DNA of 64,000 nucleotides, from positions 1 through 64,000 of the forward strand of contig CANQPH010000012.1 in the NCBI GenBank assembly GCA_947625675.1. Direction: 5' to 3'. Below the pieces are notes generated by a model that saw nothing but the letters and a program-made list of their open reading frames with translations, was not told where the DNA came from and did not search any database. The DNA comes from an uncultured Acetatifactor sp. (GTDB lineage Bacteria; Bacillota; Clostridia; Lachnospirales; Lachnospiraceae). Shown here in pieces: positions 34,047 to 42,890 of this stretch (the stretch's first letter is position 1; every line of letters begins with the position of its first letter). A program made the position numbers and the translations under genes.

Positions 34047-34817
34047 TCACGCCTCCATTCGGTACAGCTTACAGGCATTCTCCCAGGTAATCCGCTCCAC
34101 CTCTTCCGGCGTCAGTCCCTTGACCGCCGCCAGTTCCGCCGCCACCAGGGGCAGATACAGGGAGCAGTTCCGCTTCCCACGATAGGGCACCGGGGCCAGG
34201 TATGGGCTGTCCGTCTCCAGCACGATCCGATCCATGGGCACGTATTCCGCCGCCTCCTTCAGCTTCCTGGCGTTCTTGAATGTCAGCACGCCTCCGATAC
34301 CGATGTAGAAGCCCATGTCCAGGAAAATCCTGGCGCTTTCCCTGCTGTAGCTGTAGCAATGGATGACCCCGCCAATTTCCCTCGCCTTTTCCGCCGTCAG
34401 GATGTCGATGGTGTCCTTAGCCGCCTCTCTGGAATGGATGATCACCGGCAGGGACACCTCCCTGGCCAGGGCCAGCTGCCGCACAAACCACTTCTTCTGG
34501 ATCTCCCGTTCCGGCTCGTCCCAATAGTAGTCCAGGCCGATCTCTCCCACCGCCACGCACTTTTCCAGGGCGCACTGCCGCCCCAGCCAGACAAGGTCCT
34601 TCTCCTCCAGAGCCCCGCTGTCCGAAGGATGAATCCCCAGGGCCCCATAGAGATAAGGATACCGCTCCATCAGGGCGATGGTCCTGCGGCAGCTTTCCAG
34701 GCTGGAGCCCACGTTCACCACCCGGCCAATTCCCCTTTCCGGGAGACTTTGCAGCAGCTCCTCCCGGTCCTCGTCAAACGCTTCGTCATCATAATGCGCA
34801 TGGGTTTCAAAAATCAT
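34047..34817 (-). CDS. tatD: TatD family metal-dependent hydrolase
   Basis: The 256-residue TIM-barrel protein belongs to the TatD DNase family. Metal ligands are visible in FETHAHYDDEAF (HxH, residues 4-6), VGEIGLDYYWD (Glu), VIIHSREA and HCYSYS, and LETDSPYLAPVPYRGKRN (Asp). Such enzymes show 3'-5' DNase activity in vitro. The ATG at 34817 has no strong ribosome binding site; a TTG at 34829 is the alternative. The stop is one base from the MATE start. A tRNA-Lys gene lies upstream on the same strand. Confidence 0.93.
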   Translation of the reverse strand: MIFETHAHYDDEAFDEDREELLQSLPERGIGRVVNVGSSLESCRRTIALMERYPYLYGALGIHPSDSGALEEKDLVWLGRQCALEKCVAVGEIGLDYYWDEPEREIQKKWFVRQLALAREVSLPVIIHSREAAKDTIDILTAEKAREIGGVIHCYSYSRESARIFLDMGFYIGIGGVLTFKNARKLKEAAEYVPMDRIVLETDSPYLAPVPYRGKRNCSLYLPLVAAELAAVKGLTPEEVERITWENACKLYRMEA

Positions 34818-34847
34818 AATTTCTACCAAACCCTTTCAAAAATTCCA

Positions 34848-34882
34848 AAATAAAAGCCCCAAAACCCGCTTACTAAGCGAAT
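34848..34882 (-). terminator. Probable terminator after tRNA-Lys
   Basis: On the minus strand ATTCGCTT (34875-34882) pairs with AAGCGGGT (34864-34871) through a three-base loop, followed by TTTTGGGGCTTTTATTTT. Three of the eight pairs are A-T or G-U. It sits 14 bp after the tRNA 3' end. Confidence 0.5.
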
Positions 34883-34895
34883 CCCAGGACTTCCA

Positions 34896-34968
34896 TGCGC
34901 TGCCAGGGGCTCGAACCCTGGACACCCTGATTAAGAGTCAGGTGCTCTACCAACTGAGCTAGCAGCGC
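34896..34968 (-). tRNA. tRNA-Lys (anticodon CTT)
   Basis: A full cloverleaf can be drawn: acceptor stem GCGCTGC/GCAGCGC, D arm GCTC-AGTTGGTA-GAGC, anticodon stem CCTGA/TCAGG with loop CTCTTAA (anticodon CTT, decoding AAG as Lys), and T arm CAGGG-TTCGAGC-CCCTG. The discriminator is A. CCA is not encoded. All stems are perfectly paired. Confidence 0.97.
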
Positions 34969-34997
34969 TCACACCTCTTTTTTCAAGCACGAAAATG

Positions 34998-35026
34998 ATT
35001 ATACTACAGGCTTTATGGAAATGCAA
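34998..35026 (-). promoter_or_regulatory. Promoter of the tRNA-Lys gene
   Basis: On the minus strand TTGCAT (35021-35026) and TATAAT (34998-35003) are 17 bp apart, with the expected start about 22 bp before the tRNA. Confidence 0.75.
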
Positions 35027-35105
35027 GCACTTTTTTAGAAAAATTTTAAAATTTTAAAAACCGGGGCAAACGGCTTAAAAATCAGGAAATAACAAGCTTG
35101 GCCTA

Positions 35106-35134
35106 TTGAAAAATCCCCTCAAATTACTTATGAT
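35106..35134 (+). promoter_or_regulatory. Promoter of the EamA transporter gene
   Basis: TTGAAA (35106-35111) and TATGAT (35129-35134) are 17 bp apart. The expected start is near 35141, 35 bp upstream of the ATG at 35176. Confidence 0.65.
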
Positions 35135-35175
35135 AGCATTTCAGAAAGAGCTTTTATGATCAAGGAGAAGCTTTT

Positions 35176-36141
35176 ATGATCAGCAGACAAATTTGCAATT
35201 CTTTATTACTGGCCCTGGCCGCTTTCATCTGGGGCATCGCTTTCGTGGCCCAGCGAAAGGGCGGCGACATCGTGGGGCCATACACTTTTAATTGCCTCCG
35301 ATCCTTCATCGGGGCCCTGGTCCTGCTGCCCGTGATCCGGTTCAGGGATGCGAAAGGGGCAAACCATCCCGAACATCGCCCGGTTTCCGGAAATCGCCGT
35401 GATCTGCTCCTGGGCGGCATCTCCTGCGGCGTCATGCTCTGCCTGGCCACCAACGCCCAGCAGTTGGGCATGTATTACGGCACCACCGCCGGAAAGGCAG
35501 GCTTTCTCACCGCTTGTTACATTTTGCTGGTGCCGATTCTGGGGCTCTTCCTCTACCGGAAATCGACCTCTTCGCGAACCTGTCCATGGAACGTCTGGCT
35601 GGCCGTGGGCATCGCCTTGATCGGACTTTACTTTTTATGCATCAGCGGCCGCCTGGCCATCCAGCCTTCCGACCTGGTGGTGTTGACCTGCGCCCTGGTA
35701 TTTGCGGTGCACATCCTGACCGTGGAGCATTTCTCCCCCAGGGTGGACAGGGTTCGCATGTCCTGTCTGCAGTTCGCCGTCTGCGGCCTGCTCACCGCCA
35801 TTCCCATGATCTTTCTGGAAACGGGATTTTCCCTGGGAAGTCTGCGCTCCTGGGCTTCCACCCTGACCTCCCTGGACGCCTGGATCCCTTTGTTGTATGC
35901 CGGGGTCTTGTCCTGCGGCGTGGCCTACACCCTGCAAATCATCGGCCAAAACGGCCTAAACTCCACCATCGCCTCCCTGGTCATGAGCCTGGAATCCGTC
36001 TTCTCGGCCCTGGCTGGCTGGGCAATTCTGAAGGAACGCCTGACCGGCCGGGAAATCACCGGCTGCGTCCTGATTTTTTTCGCCATCCTTCTGGCCCAGA
36101 TTTCTTTTAAAAAATCACCCCAAAATTCTTCCGCCCTGTAG
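35176..36141 (+). CDS. DMT family transporter (EamA domains)
   Basis: The 321-residue protein has ten hydrophobic segments arranged as two EamA repeats. The first begins LLLALAAFIWGIAFVAQRKG and the second contains HILTVEHFSPRVD and, near residue 265, IASLVMSLESVFSALAGWAI, the most conserved segment of the family. Drug/metabolite transporters move small metabolites; the substrate is unknown. AGGAG lies eight bases before the ATG. It is the only plus-strand gene with a firm function between 14.8 and 41 kb, and has its own promoter. Confidence 0.9.
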   Translation: MISRQICNSLLLALAAFIWGIAFVAQRKGGDIVGPYTFNCLRSFIGALVLLPVIRFRDAKGANHPEHRPVSGNRRDLLLGGISCGVMLCLATNAQQLGMYYGTTAGKAGFLTACYILLVPILGLFLYRKSTSSRTCPWNVWLAVGIALIGLYFLCISGRLAIQPSDLVVLTCALVFAVHILTVEHFSPRVDRVRMSCLQFAVCGLLTAIPMIFLETGFSLGSLRSWASTLTSLDAWIPLLYAGVLSCGVAYTLQIIGQNGLNSTIASLVMSLESVFSALAGWAILKERLTGREITGCVLIFFAILLAQISFKKSPQNSSAL

Positions 36142-36190
36142 TTTTCCGCTCCAAATCCATAGTATATGTATAAAGGCGCAAAAGGAGGAC

Positions 36191-36394
36191 TTGATCCGGC
36201 CGGAAGCGGAAAACATCGTCCGCACGGAGCTCGTCTATCGCTCCGGCCCCCTGGAGGAGATACTGCTGCCCTATTACCTGTTCTACGTCCGCATCCCCAA
36301 CGTCAACGAAATGTCCCAAGCCTTGGGGCTGCAGGAGTTCGGGGTTTACTACGTGCCCGCCATCGAAGGGAAGTATATTAAATACGGAGACTAG
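36191..36394 (+). CDS. Small conserved-looking protein of unknown function
   Basis: I do not recognise a family for this 67-residue protein. The sequence alternates Tyr-rich hydrophobic strands (IVRTELVYRSGPLEEILLPY; YLFYVRIPNV) with EFGVYYVPAIEGKYI, and codon use resembles that of real genes nearby. It would start with TTG at 36191, preceded by GGAGG only two bases away, which is too close; an upstream ATG at 36166 is in another frame. It lies 49 bp after the EamA gene and could be cotranscribed. Confidence 0.5.
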   Translation: MIRPEAENIVRTELVYRSGPLEEILLPYYLFYVRIPNVNEMSQALGLQEFGVYYVPAIEGKYIKYGD

Positions 36395-36433
36395 CTCCCG
36401 GCGGTTCGCTGCGGTCAGCGCCTCCTGCAGCCG

Positions 36434-38197
36434 CTAGTTCCTATGGAACTGCCAGGTCTCCATCTCGTACCCTTCGCCGTAAAAGATCAGGCAGAGGTCA
36501 TGCACTCCCGTGACCTCCTGGGTCAGAGCCGCCGTATATTCCACAAAGTCTTCCGACCGCTCTTCTACGGGCAGATACCCCAGGACTGCGCCCTCCGGCC
36601 CGTCCATGCGAAGCTGGATCACGCCGCCGCCCTGGGGATTCTTTATGGAGGCGCTCCAGGACGCAGGCGTCTCTTCCCCGAAGTCCAAGCCCTTCACCAG
36701 GACGAAATCTCCGCTGTCGATGCCGCTCAGGGCCATGTTGCCGGAGCCGCATTGTCTGGTTTCTTCATCGGCAGGGACGCATTCGATGCCGCCCATTACC
36801 GCCATGGAGGCCGCCCGGTTGAGTTCGTAAGGATCCACGTGGGACAGCTGCCGTCTGCCCCGCAGACTCGGCTTGATCTTCCCAATGGTTCCATCCTCGC
36901 CCATGAGGAACAAGTCCACATGCGTGGAGCGGTAGCCGTGTTCCACTCCCATGGCCTTCTCCAGGGTCCGGGCATGATAAGTGATGTACCAGTTGCCCCG
37001 GAAGGTAAAGACGCAGTGATGATTGTTGCCATACAGGCCGAAATATTTGCCGGGATTTTCCAGAATCGTCTCCTTCACCGTAAACGGCCCCATGGGGGAA
37101 TCGCTTTCCATGCAGACGATCTCCGCATTGTGGAAACCATATTTGGCCGTCCCCTCCTGATCCACCTGCCAGTTGGAACAATAGGTATAGTAATATTTTC
37201 CGCCGAATTTATGAATGCCGGAATCCTCGAACACGTAAGGAGCGTCAATGATCACGGGATCGCCCGCAAGGCTGATCATGTCGTCTCCCAGCTGCACCAC
37301 TCTGGCGGTTCCGGGATCCACCGCCTTTCCTTCCGGGACGCCGCCGCCAAAGTACAGATAGGCCTTGCCATCGTCGTCCACCAGCACGGCGGGGTCGAAC
37401 AGCCACAGCACGTCGGCGCAGTTAGGAGTCTGTCTGGTAATCAGCCCCTTGCCCAAGGGATCCGTAAAAGGCCCGGTGGGGCTGTCCGACGTAAGCACCC
37501 CGATGCCTCCGCCCGCATCCGCAAAATAGAGAAAGAACCTATCTTGTCCGTCAATCTCCTTCCAGGCGGCGGCAGGGGCCCAGGAATTGTTGGCCCAGGC
37601 GGCGGCGCCGGACTGTCCTGCGGCCAGGATCGAACCGTGGTCCGTGAAATTCACCATATCGGCGGTGGAAATCACGTTGATGCTGCGGATCTTCCCATAG
37701 GTGTTTTCCGCAATATTTCCCTCCCCGTCGTATTCAAAGGCATCCGCCGTCATATAAAAATACACCCTGTCCCCATAGACCATGGCATAGGGGTCCGCCC
37801 CAAAGCGCTGGGTCATCAGGGGGTTGGTGTCATCAAGGCCCTTGTAGCTCTCCGTAAGCGCAAGGCCGTCAAACAACGCATCATAGCCGCTTTTTTCCTG
37901 AAGTTCCGATTCCTGCATACCTTCCGATGTCTCCTCTTTCGTTTCGATTGCTTCCGTCTCCATCCCTGCCGCCGACGCTTCCGAGGATTCCGTCTGTGCG
38001 GAAGTCCCGTCCGACCCAGCGGAGGCCACGTCCGACAGCGTCTCCGTCTGCCCAGCGGACGCCCCGCCCGGCAGCGTCTCCGTCTGTGCAGCGGAAGTTC
38101 CGCCCGATGCAGAATCTCCCTGCCCTCTGCAAGCGCAGAGCCCCTGGGCACAGGACAGAAGGATGGCAGTCAAAAGAATGATCTTTCTCTTTTTCAA
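36434..38197 (-). CDS. Glycoside hydrolase family 43 lipoprotein with C-terminal CBM6-like module
   Basis: This 587-residue predicted lipoprotein has a signal peptide and Cys near residue 22 (AQGLCAC), a Ser/Thr/Gly linker with degenerate repeats (SAAQTETLPG, SAGQTETLSD), then a GH43 five-bladed propeller. Candidate catalytic residues are Asp in FGADPYAMV, Asp in LFDPAVLVDDDG and Glu in YVFEDSGIHKFGG. Residues about 450-587 look like a CBM6 (MALSGIDSGDFVLVKGLDFG; GVHDLCLIFYGEGYEMETWQ). Such enzymes remove arabinose or xylose from plant polysaccharides. The TTG at 38197 follows GGAGG at ten bases; the longer frame from 38245 would spoil the signal peptide. Confidence 0.85.
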   Translation of the reverse strand: MKKRKIILLTAILLSCAQGLCACRGQGDSASGGTSAAQTETLPGGASAGQTETLSDVASAGSDGTSAQTESSEASAAGMETEAIETKEETSEGMQESELQEKSGYDALFDGLALTESYKGLDDTNPLMTQRFGADPYAMVYGDRVYFYMTADAFEYDGEGNIAENTYGKIRSINVISTADMVNFTDHGSILAAGQSGAAAWANNSWAPAAAWKEIDGQDRFFLYFADAGGGIGVLTSDSPTGPFTDPLGKGLITRQTPNCADVLWLFDPAVLVDDDGKAYLYFGGGVPEGKAVDPGTARVVQLGDDMISLAGDPVIIDAPYVFEDSGIHKFGGKYYYTYCSNWQVDQEGTAKYGFHNAEIVCMESDSPMGPFTVKETILENPGKYFGLYGNNHHCVFTFRGNWYITYHARTLEKAMGVEHGYRSTHVDLFLMGEDGTIGKIKPSLRGRRQLSHVDPYELNRAASMAVMGGIECVPADEETRQCGSGNMALSGIDSGDFVLVKGLDFGEETPASWSASIKNPQGGGVIQLRMDGPEGAVLGYLPVEERSEDFVEYTAALTQEVTGVHDLCLIFYGEGYEMETWQFHRN

Positions 38198-38270
38198 TGA
38201 TGGATTCCCTCCCCTTTTCACTCTTGTCCTCCCATCATACCCCAAAGCCCGCTACTTTTCAACGGAAACT

Positions 38271-38972
38271 TTAATTTTTCTCCCGGATCAGAACCAGGGG
38301 CGTCCTCTGCTGCCCCTGCCCTGCCGGATTGTCCCGGATGAGCTGCTTCAGCACCGCATCCTCCAGGGCGATATCGTCGGATTTCCCCAAAATCTCCTGC
38401 CCCAGGTCGTTGGCGTCCACGATCATGCAGCTGATGTCCAGCTTTTCCTTGATCTCGTTGCAGACCGCTCCGGAATGATACGGAATTTCGATGCCGATGT
38501 CCCGATATTCCTTCCAGGCCCCGTCATAAAACCCGTCCAGACCGCTGACCTCCCGCCCGGCAATCCGATAAAAAACTCCCTTTATGCCCAAAAGCTTCCC
38601 CAGGCCCCCTGCCAGGCTGGCGATCAGCACCCTCGGCAGGCCGACCTTGTCCAGGGCATATTGCATGTTGATTTCCATACCCACCCCGTATCCGCCCCGG
38701 TTCCGATGATCTGCGAACCGGGAAAGGAATTTCGCCCATCCGCCGATCCTGATCTCCTCCCTCCGGATGATCCTGTGTTGACAGATGCTGATGATCTTCT
38801 CACTGATCGACAGAATGTCCCCTTCTTCATAAACGCCGGAGACATATTCCTTCAGGACCCGGATATAATCGTCCTCCTGGGTAATAAATCTCGTCTGAAT
38901 GGCATGTCTCAAATAGGTCCTCCCGTCCGCCGCAATTTCCACGTTTTTTCCTTCGTTTGCAAAAAATTCCAT
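38271..38972 (-). CDS. CofE-like (F420-0 gamma-glutamyl ligase fold) protein
   Basis: The 233-residue protein resembles the F420-0:gamma-glutamyl ligase domain: LRHAIQTRFITQEDDYIRVL, then EEGDILSISEKIISICQHR (conserved metal/GTP region), GIKGVFYRIAGREVSGLDG, and SCMIVDANDLGQEILG near residue 185. Genuine CofE adds glutamate to coenzyme F420. No other F420 genes are in the window and I know of no F420 use in Lachnospiraceae, so the substrate is probably another molecule. The ATG has GGAGG six bases upstream. It lies 65 bp from asnB. Confidence 0.7.
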   Translation of the reverse strand: MEFFANEGKNVEIAADGRTYLRHAIQTRFITQEDDYIRVLKEYVSGVYEEGDILSISEKIISICQHRIIRREEIRIGGWAKFLSRFADHRNRGGYGVGMEINMQYALDKVGLPRVLIASLAGGLGKLLGIKGVFYRIAGREVSGLDGFYDGAWKEYRDIGIEIPYHSGAVCNEIKEKLDISCMIVDANDLGQEILGKSDDIALEDAVLKQLIRDNPAGQGQQRTPLVLIREKN

Positions 38973-39037
38973 GATGGCCTCCTGTTTTTAAGGCCATCCT
39001 ATACCCCCCCCCGTATCAAATTTGTTCCGCACTTGTA

Positions 39038-40963
39038 TCAGACTTGTACAATAGTTTCTTTTTCTTCCGCAAAATAAATATCGGCCCAGACCAGGAACGC
39101 ATATACTGCCCAGACCTTGCGGGCCGCTATGTTGCTGCGGCCTCTCCCGCTCTTTTCGGCACGGTGCTCTCCCGTTCCCGGCCCGAAACCGCCCGCACCC
39201 CCTTCTTCCAGCAGGCGGCGCAGCTCCTCTTCCCGGAAAAAGCGCTTTGCCGTATCCGAGAAAAAGACCTTACGCAGCTCCTTTTCCCCTTCCTCGGAAG
39301 CGAAAAACTCCCCCAAGGGCACCGGGAATCCCAGCTTTTTCCGGCGGCTTTCCTGTCCGCTCAAATGACGGGAAGCCACCCGGCGAAACAACACCTTGGT
39401 CCGCTGCCCCTTCTGTTTGCAGTCCGCCGGAAGTCTGCGGGCCGTCTCAAAGACCTCCCGATCCAAATAAGGCACCCGCAGCTCCAAGGAATGAGCCATG
39501 CTCATGCGGTCCGCCTTCTGAAGGATGTCCCCCGGCAGCCAATGCAGCAAGTCGATGTACTGCATCCGGCTGGCCTCGTCCAGTCCCTGCACCGTCTCGT
39601 AATCCTCCCGCAAAAGCTCCTGAGGAGAGACGGCTTTCGACTGAGTCTTTAAAAGAGCCTTTCGTTCCTTCTGGGAAAAAAGCTGAGCGTTGCCGATAAA
39701 TCGCTCTTCCAGCCTCTTGCTCCCCCGAATCAGGAAGTTCCGACCTTTGCGGTCCGGCAGCTTCCCCGCCCAGGCCGCCATGCTTTTGCGCCAGGAAAGA
39801 GGCAGCCGCTGGTAGGGCCGCAGGGCCTCCGGCTCGCAGTAAATGCGGTATCCGCCGAACAGCTCGTCCGCCCCTTCTCCGGACACCACCACCTTGACTT
39901 GACGGGAAGCCTCCCTGGCCACATAATACAAGGCCACTGCAGAAGGATCCGCCGAGGGTTCGTCCAGATAGTACATCACCTCCGGCACCGCATTCCAGAA
40001 TTCCTGGGCTGTGATGTGCTTCTCCTGATATTCCAGTCCTTTTTCCCGAGCCAACTTTCGGGCCAGGGGAATCTCGTTATATTTGGATGCGTTCTCCCCG
40101 AAACCCACGGTAAAGGCCTTGCTTCCGGTAAACATGGCAGCGATCAGGCCGGAATCCACCCCGCCGGACAGAAAGGTTCCAACCTCCACGTCGGCGACCA
40201 TGTGGGCCTGCACGGATTCCTGGATGGCGGCCTCCAGCCCGTCGGCCAGCTCCCTTTTGCGGGCGGGAGCAATCTCCCCCTCCGGCAGAAGTTCCGGCCG
40301 AAAATACCGGCGGATCCGAGGTTTTTTCTCCCTGATCCGGAATATGAGACGATGTCCCGGCAGAAGCCGATAAATTCCTTTGAAAAATGTTTCCTCCAAG
40401 GGGGAATATTGAAAAGAAAGATATTGCTCCAGCGCCTCCTCATTAAGGCGCTTCTGATACCTCGGATAGGCCAGAATACTTTTGATCTCCGATGCGAATA
40501 CAAACTGCCCCTCCGCCACGGTATAATAGAACGGCTTGATGCCGAAGAAATCCCGGGCGGCAAAAAGCTCCTGCCGCTCCTCATCCCAGATCGCAAAAGC
40601 GAACATGCCCCGCAGATGCGCCGTCAAGTCCTCTCCCCACTCCTCATAGCCGTGGAGCAGCACCTCGGAGTCCCCCTGGCTCCAAAAAACATGGCCAGCC
40701 TCCTCCAGCGCACTGCGAAGCTCTTTATAATTGTAAATCTCCCCGTTAAAAACCAGAACCAGCTTCCCGGTCTCATTGACCATGGGCTGGGAACCTCCCT
40801 CCAGGTCGATGATGGCCAGCCGCCGGAATCCCAGGGCCACATGCTCGGAGCACCAACTTTTCCCCTCGTCCGGCCCCCGGTGAATCAGGGTTCCCATCAT
40901 CTCCTCCAGCACCTTTTCCCTGTCCGCCAGCTTGCTGCCTGTAAATCCGCATATCCCGCACAT
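39038..40963 (-). CDS. asnB: Asparagine synthase (glutamine-hydrolysing)
   Basis: This 641-residue enzyme makes asparagine from aspartate, ATP and glutamine. The N-terminal glutaminase starts MCGICGF with Cys2 as nucleophile and contains LIHRGPDEGKSW, LGFRRLAIIDLEGGSQPM and FNGEIYNYKELR. The synthetase domain has the pyrophosphate loop TFLSGGVDSGLIAA near residue 245. SGEGADELFGGYRIY and LELRVPYLDREVFE are also typical. An extra Gly/Arg-rich stretch (EEGGAGGFGPGTGEHRAEKS) occurs near the C-terminus and is not family-typical. The ATG has AGGAG six bases upstream. Confidence 0.95.
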   Translation of the reverse strand: MCGICGFTGSKLADREKVLEEMMGTLIHRGPDEGKSWCSEHVALGFRRLAIIDLEGGSQPMVNETGKLVLVFNGEIYNYKELRSALEEAGHVFWSQGDSEVLLHGYEEWGEDLTAHLRGMFAFAIWDEERQELFAARDFFGIKPFYYTVAEGQFVFASEIKSILAYPRYQKRLNEEALEQYLSFQYSPLEETFFKGIYRLLPGHRLIFRIREKKPRIRRYFRPELLPEGEIAPARKRELADGLEAAIQESVQAHMVADVEVGTFLSGGVDSGLIAAMFTGSKAFTVGFGENASKYNEIPLARKLAREKGLEYQEKHITAQEFWNAVPEVMYYLDEPSADPSAVALYYVAREASRQVKVVVSGEGADELFGGYRIYCEPEALRPYQRLPLSWRKSMAAWAGKLPDRKGRNFLIRGSKRLEERFIGNAQLFSQKERKALLKTQSKAVSPQELLREDYETVQGLDEASRMQYIDLLHWLPGDILQKADRMSMAHSLELRVPYLDREVFETARRLPADCKQKGQRTKVLFRRVASRHLSGQESRRKKLGFPVPLGEFFASEEGEKELRKVFFSDTAKRFFREEELRRLLEEGGAGGFGPGTGEHRAEKSGRGRSNIAARKVWAVYAFLVWADIYFAEEKETIVQV

Positions 40964-41305
40964 CTGTATCTCCTGCCTTTCTCTAATGCTTCCTGCATGA
41001 GTACAGATTATTCCTCCCTTATTTCCGGGAATGCTGCGAATTATCTCAAAATTGTATCCGATTGTAAATATTTCGCCAAAGCGGCGGCAGGATTTTTCGC
41101 TGCCTCCCTGTAGAAACTTGTCGGCCGGAAACGGTTGCCTTTTGGAGAACTTTCTCCCTCAAGGTATGGAAATCCAGGGGAGCTTGTGTTATACTAATCT
41201 CGGCTTTTGTGCACGGTAATTCGTATTGTCTGATGAAAAATCAGCGGCGTATCCGTGCCATCGGAAATATGCGAAATAGCTTTGAAGTGAGGGAGACAAC
41301 GGCAA
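40964..41305. other. Divergent intergenic region between asnB and the LRR gene
   Basis: This 342-bp gap contains the asnB leader, one copy of a 37-bp interspersed repeat at 41113-41149 and a putative plus-strand -10 box TATACT at 41190-41195 with a weak -35 (TGGAAA, 41167-41172). No gene is supported. Confidence 0.5.
41113..41149 (+). repeat. 37-bp interspersed repeat, copy 1
   Basis: Begins GAAACTTGTCGGCCGGAAAC and ends CTTTTGGAGAA. It matches 44052-44088 in inverted orientation at 33 or 34 of 37 positions; differences are mostly transitions. Confidence 0.8.
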
Positions 41306-42841
41306 ATGAAATCTGTAAAAATACTGGGTATTCTTTTTTTGACGGCACTGTTGACATTCGCATTTCCGAATCAGGTATGCGCCGGTTTGGGAAAGGTTCT
41401 TGACACGGAACCCAAGGAAGGGGAAGTCGGCAGCCTTCACTGGACGATAAGCTCTGCAGGAGAACTCGTCATCACAGGCAGCGGTGCGCTTGAATCCGAC
41501 TACTACAACAGGCCGCCGTTTTCCGAAGAATTTTTTTCCTCCGTCACAATCGGGGAGGGCATCACCGCCATCGGTGACTATGCCTTTTATGAAAACAATA
41601 ATATAGTAAAAATTACGCTGCCTTCGACGTTGGAACGCATCGGTATATGCGCTTTTGCAGAATGCGGTTTCCTCACCGATGCTTCGCTGCCGAAGAGCGG
41701 CTGCGTCTATGACCGCAGCGCTTTCAATGGAGCGCCGTTTGCCGATGAGGGAGAGGGATTTGTGGTCATCGATGGCACGCTACTCAATTATTATGATAAC
41801 GCAAATTTTATAAAGATACCCGAAGGCATCACCGCCATTGGAAACGAAGCCTTCTCCGGCAGGAGCGGTCTGCAGGAGGTAACGATTCCGGAGGGGGTCC
41901 GCACCATTGGAGACGCCGCCTTTTCATACTGCGAAAATTTGTCGCAAGTGGAGTTCCCACAGACGCTGGAATCCATAGGTAGCATGGCGTTTTATGACTG
42001 TCTGCGGCTGCGACAGGTAGTGCTGCCTGACAGCGCCACGAATATTTCGGAAGATTCGTTTGATGAAAATACACATGTCCGGATGCAAGCCGAAATCGTA
42101 AGGGAACGAATATTTATGATATCGGTGCTTGTTGGGACGGTCCTGACGACGGCGGCAGTGGTTACGGCCCTCGCCATAGCGATCTCGATAAGCCGCAAGC
42201 GAGGGGATGCGGGACCGCTTTCCAGTCAAACGCTGCGCAGCCACAAAGTATGCAGGATTTTTTATGTCGGCACCGTGGCGGCGGTCACCATCCTTCTGTA
42301 TCTGTACGTCCTTGAAAATCATATGGTCCAGCTCAGCCTTACCGAAAAAGAGGGCTTTGTACCCGGTCTCATCGGCATAATACTGCTTGCCGTATGCTGC
42401 CCGCTTTGGATAGGAACCGAGATCATCCGCCGGGATTTCCCGTGGGGGCTGGCACGGCTGGCCGTGCGCCTCGTGCGCATGATATTTTTGTGCACGGTTC
42501 TCGCCATCCCGCTTATCATTATGCTGCTTTTTGATCGTCACGTCACCCTCGCATTGGTACTGCTCGGTGTCGGCGCCTGGAATTGCATCCTGTCTCTTGG
42601 CAGCGGCGGAGCACCGGCGAGGCCGAAGACTGCGGAAGAAATCGCCGCAGAAAAATACGAGGAAAAGCTCAACTTCTGGGAACGGGTCTGGACCGGCGGC
42701 TTTACCGGCGAGGAACTTTACAATTACGGCATGGCGACCAAGGATACCGATATCATGCTGGGCGGGCAGATGATGAAAGAAGAACATAGCGAAAAAATGG
42801 AAGCCTTTACCAAAAAGCAAAAGAATAAGGAAAATGACTGA
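41306..42841 (+). CDS. Leucine-rich repeat (BspA/LRR_5) protein with C-terminal membrane domain
   Basis: The 511-residue protein has a signal peptide (ILGILFLTALLTFAFPNQVCA), then LRR_5/BspA-like repeats to about residue 265: VTIGEGITAIGDYAFYE, ITLPSTLERIGICAFAE, VTIPEGVRTIGDAAFSY and VEFPQTLESIGSMAFYD. About five membrane helices follow (near 270-295, 312-330, 345-365, 385-410, 415-430) and a cytoplasmic tail. BspA repeats mediate surface or protein contacts; joining them to a polytopic domain is uncommon. Base use appears more AT-rich than in neighbours. A terminator follows directly. The function is unknown. Confidence 0.75.
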   Translation: MKSVKILGILFLTALLTFAFPNQVCAGLGKVLDTEPKEGEVGSLHWTISSAGELVITGSGALESDYYNRPPFSEEFFSSVTIGEGITAIGDYAFYENNNIVKITLPSTLERIGICAFAECGFLTDASLPKSGCVYDRSAFNGAPFADEGEGFVVIDGTLLNYYDNANFIKIPEGITAIGNEAFSGRSGLQEVTIPEGVRTIGDAAFSYCENLSQVEFPQTLESIGSMAFYDCLRLRQVVLPDSATNISEDSFDENTHVRMQAEIVRERIFMISVLVGTVLTTAAVVTALAIAISISRKRGDAGPLSSQTLRSHKVCRIFYVGTVAAVTILLYLYVLENHMVQLSLTEKEGFVPGLIGIILLAVCCPLWIGTEIIRRDFPWGLARLAVRLVRMIFLCTVLAIPLIIMLLFDRHVTLALVLLGVGAWNCILSLGSGGAPARPKTAEEIAAEKYEEKLNFWERVWTGGFTGEELYNYGMATKDTDIMLGGQMMKEEHSEKMEAFTKKQKNKEND

Positions 42842-42846
42842 CAGAA

Positions 42847-42890
42847 CGGCGGCAGGATACTCGCATTGAGTGCGATCCTGCCGCCGCTTT
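42847..42890 (+). terminator. Rho-independent terminator after the LRR gene
   Basis: CGGCGGCAGGAT (42847-42858) pairs with ATCCTGCCGCCG (42875-42886), loop of 16 with an extra inner pairing CGCA/TGCG, followed by CTTTTATTTG. The stem lies between the LRR stop and the convergent Rpn stop. Confidence 0.85.

Noticed and set aside
36166..36381. Plus-strand frame beginning MYKGAKGG
   Set aside because: Overlaps the better frame at 36191 and gives Arg/Pro-rich sequence typical of an out-of-frame reading.
36443..38200. 585-codon plus-strand open frame
   Set aside because: Antisense shadow of the GH43 gene; no ribosome binding site or similarity, and the minus-strand product has clear motifs.
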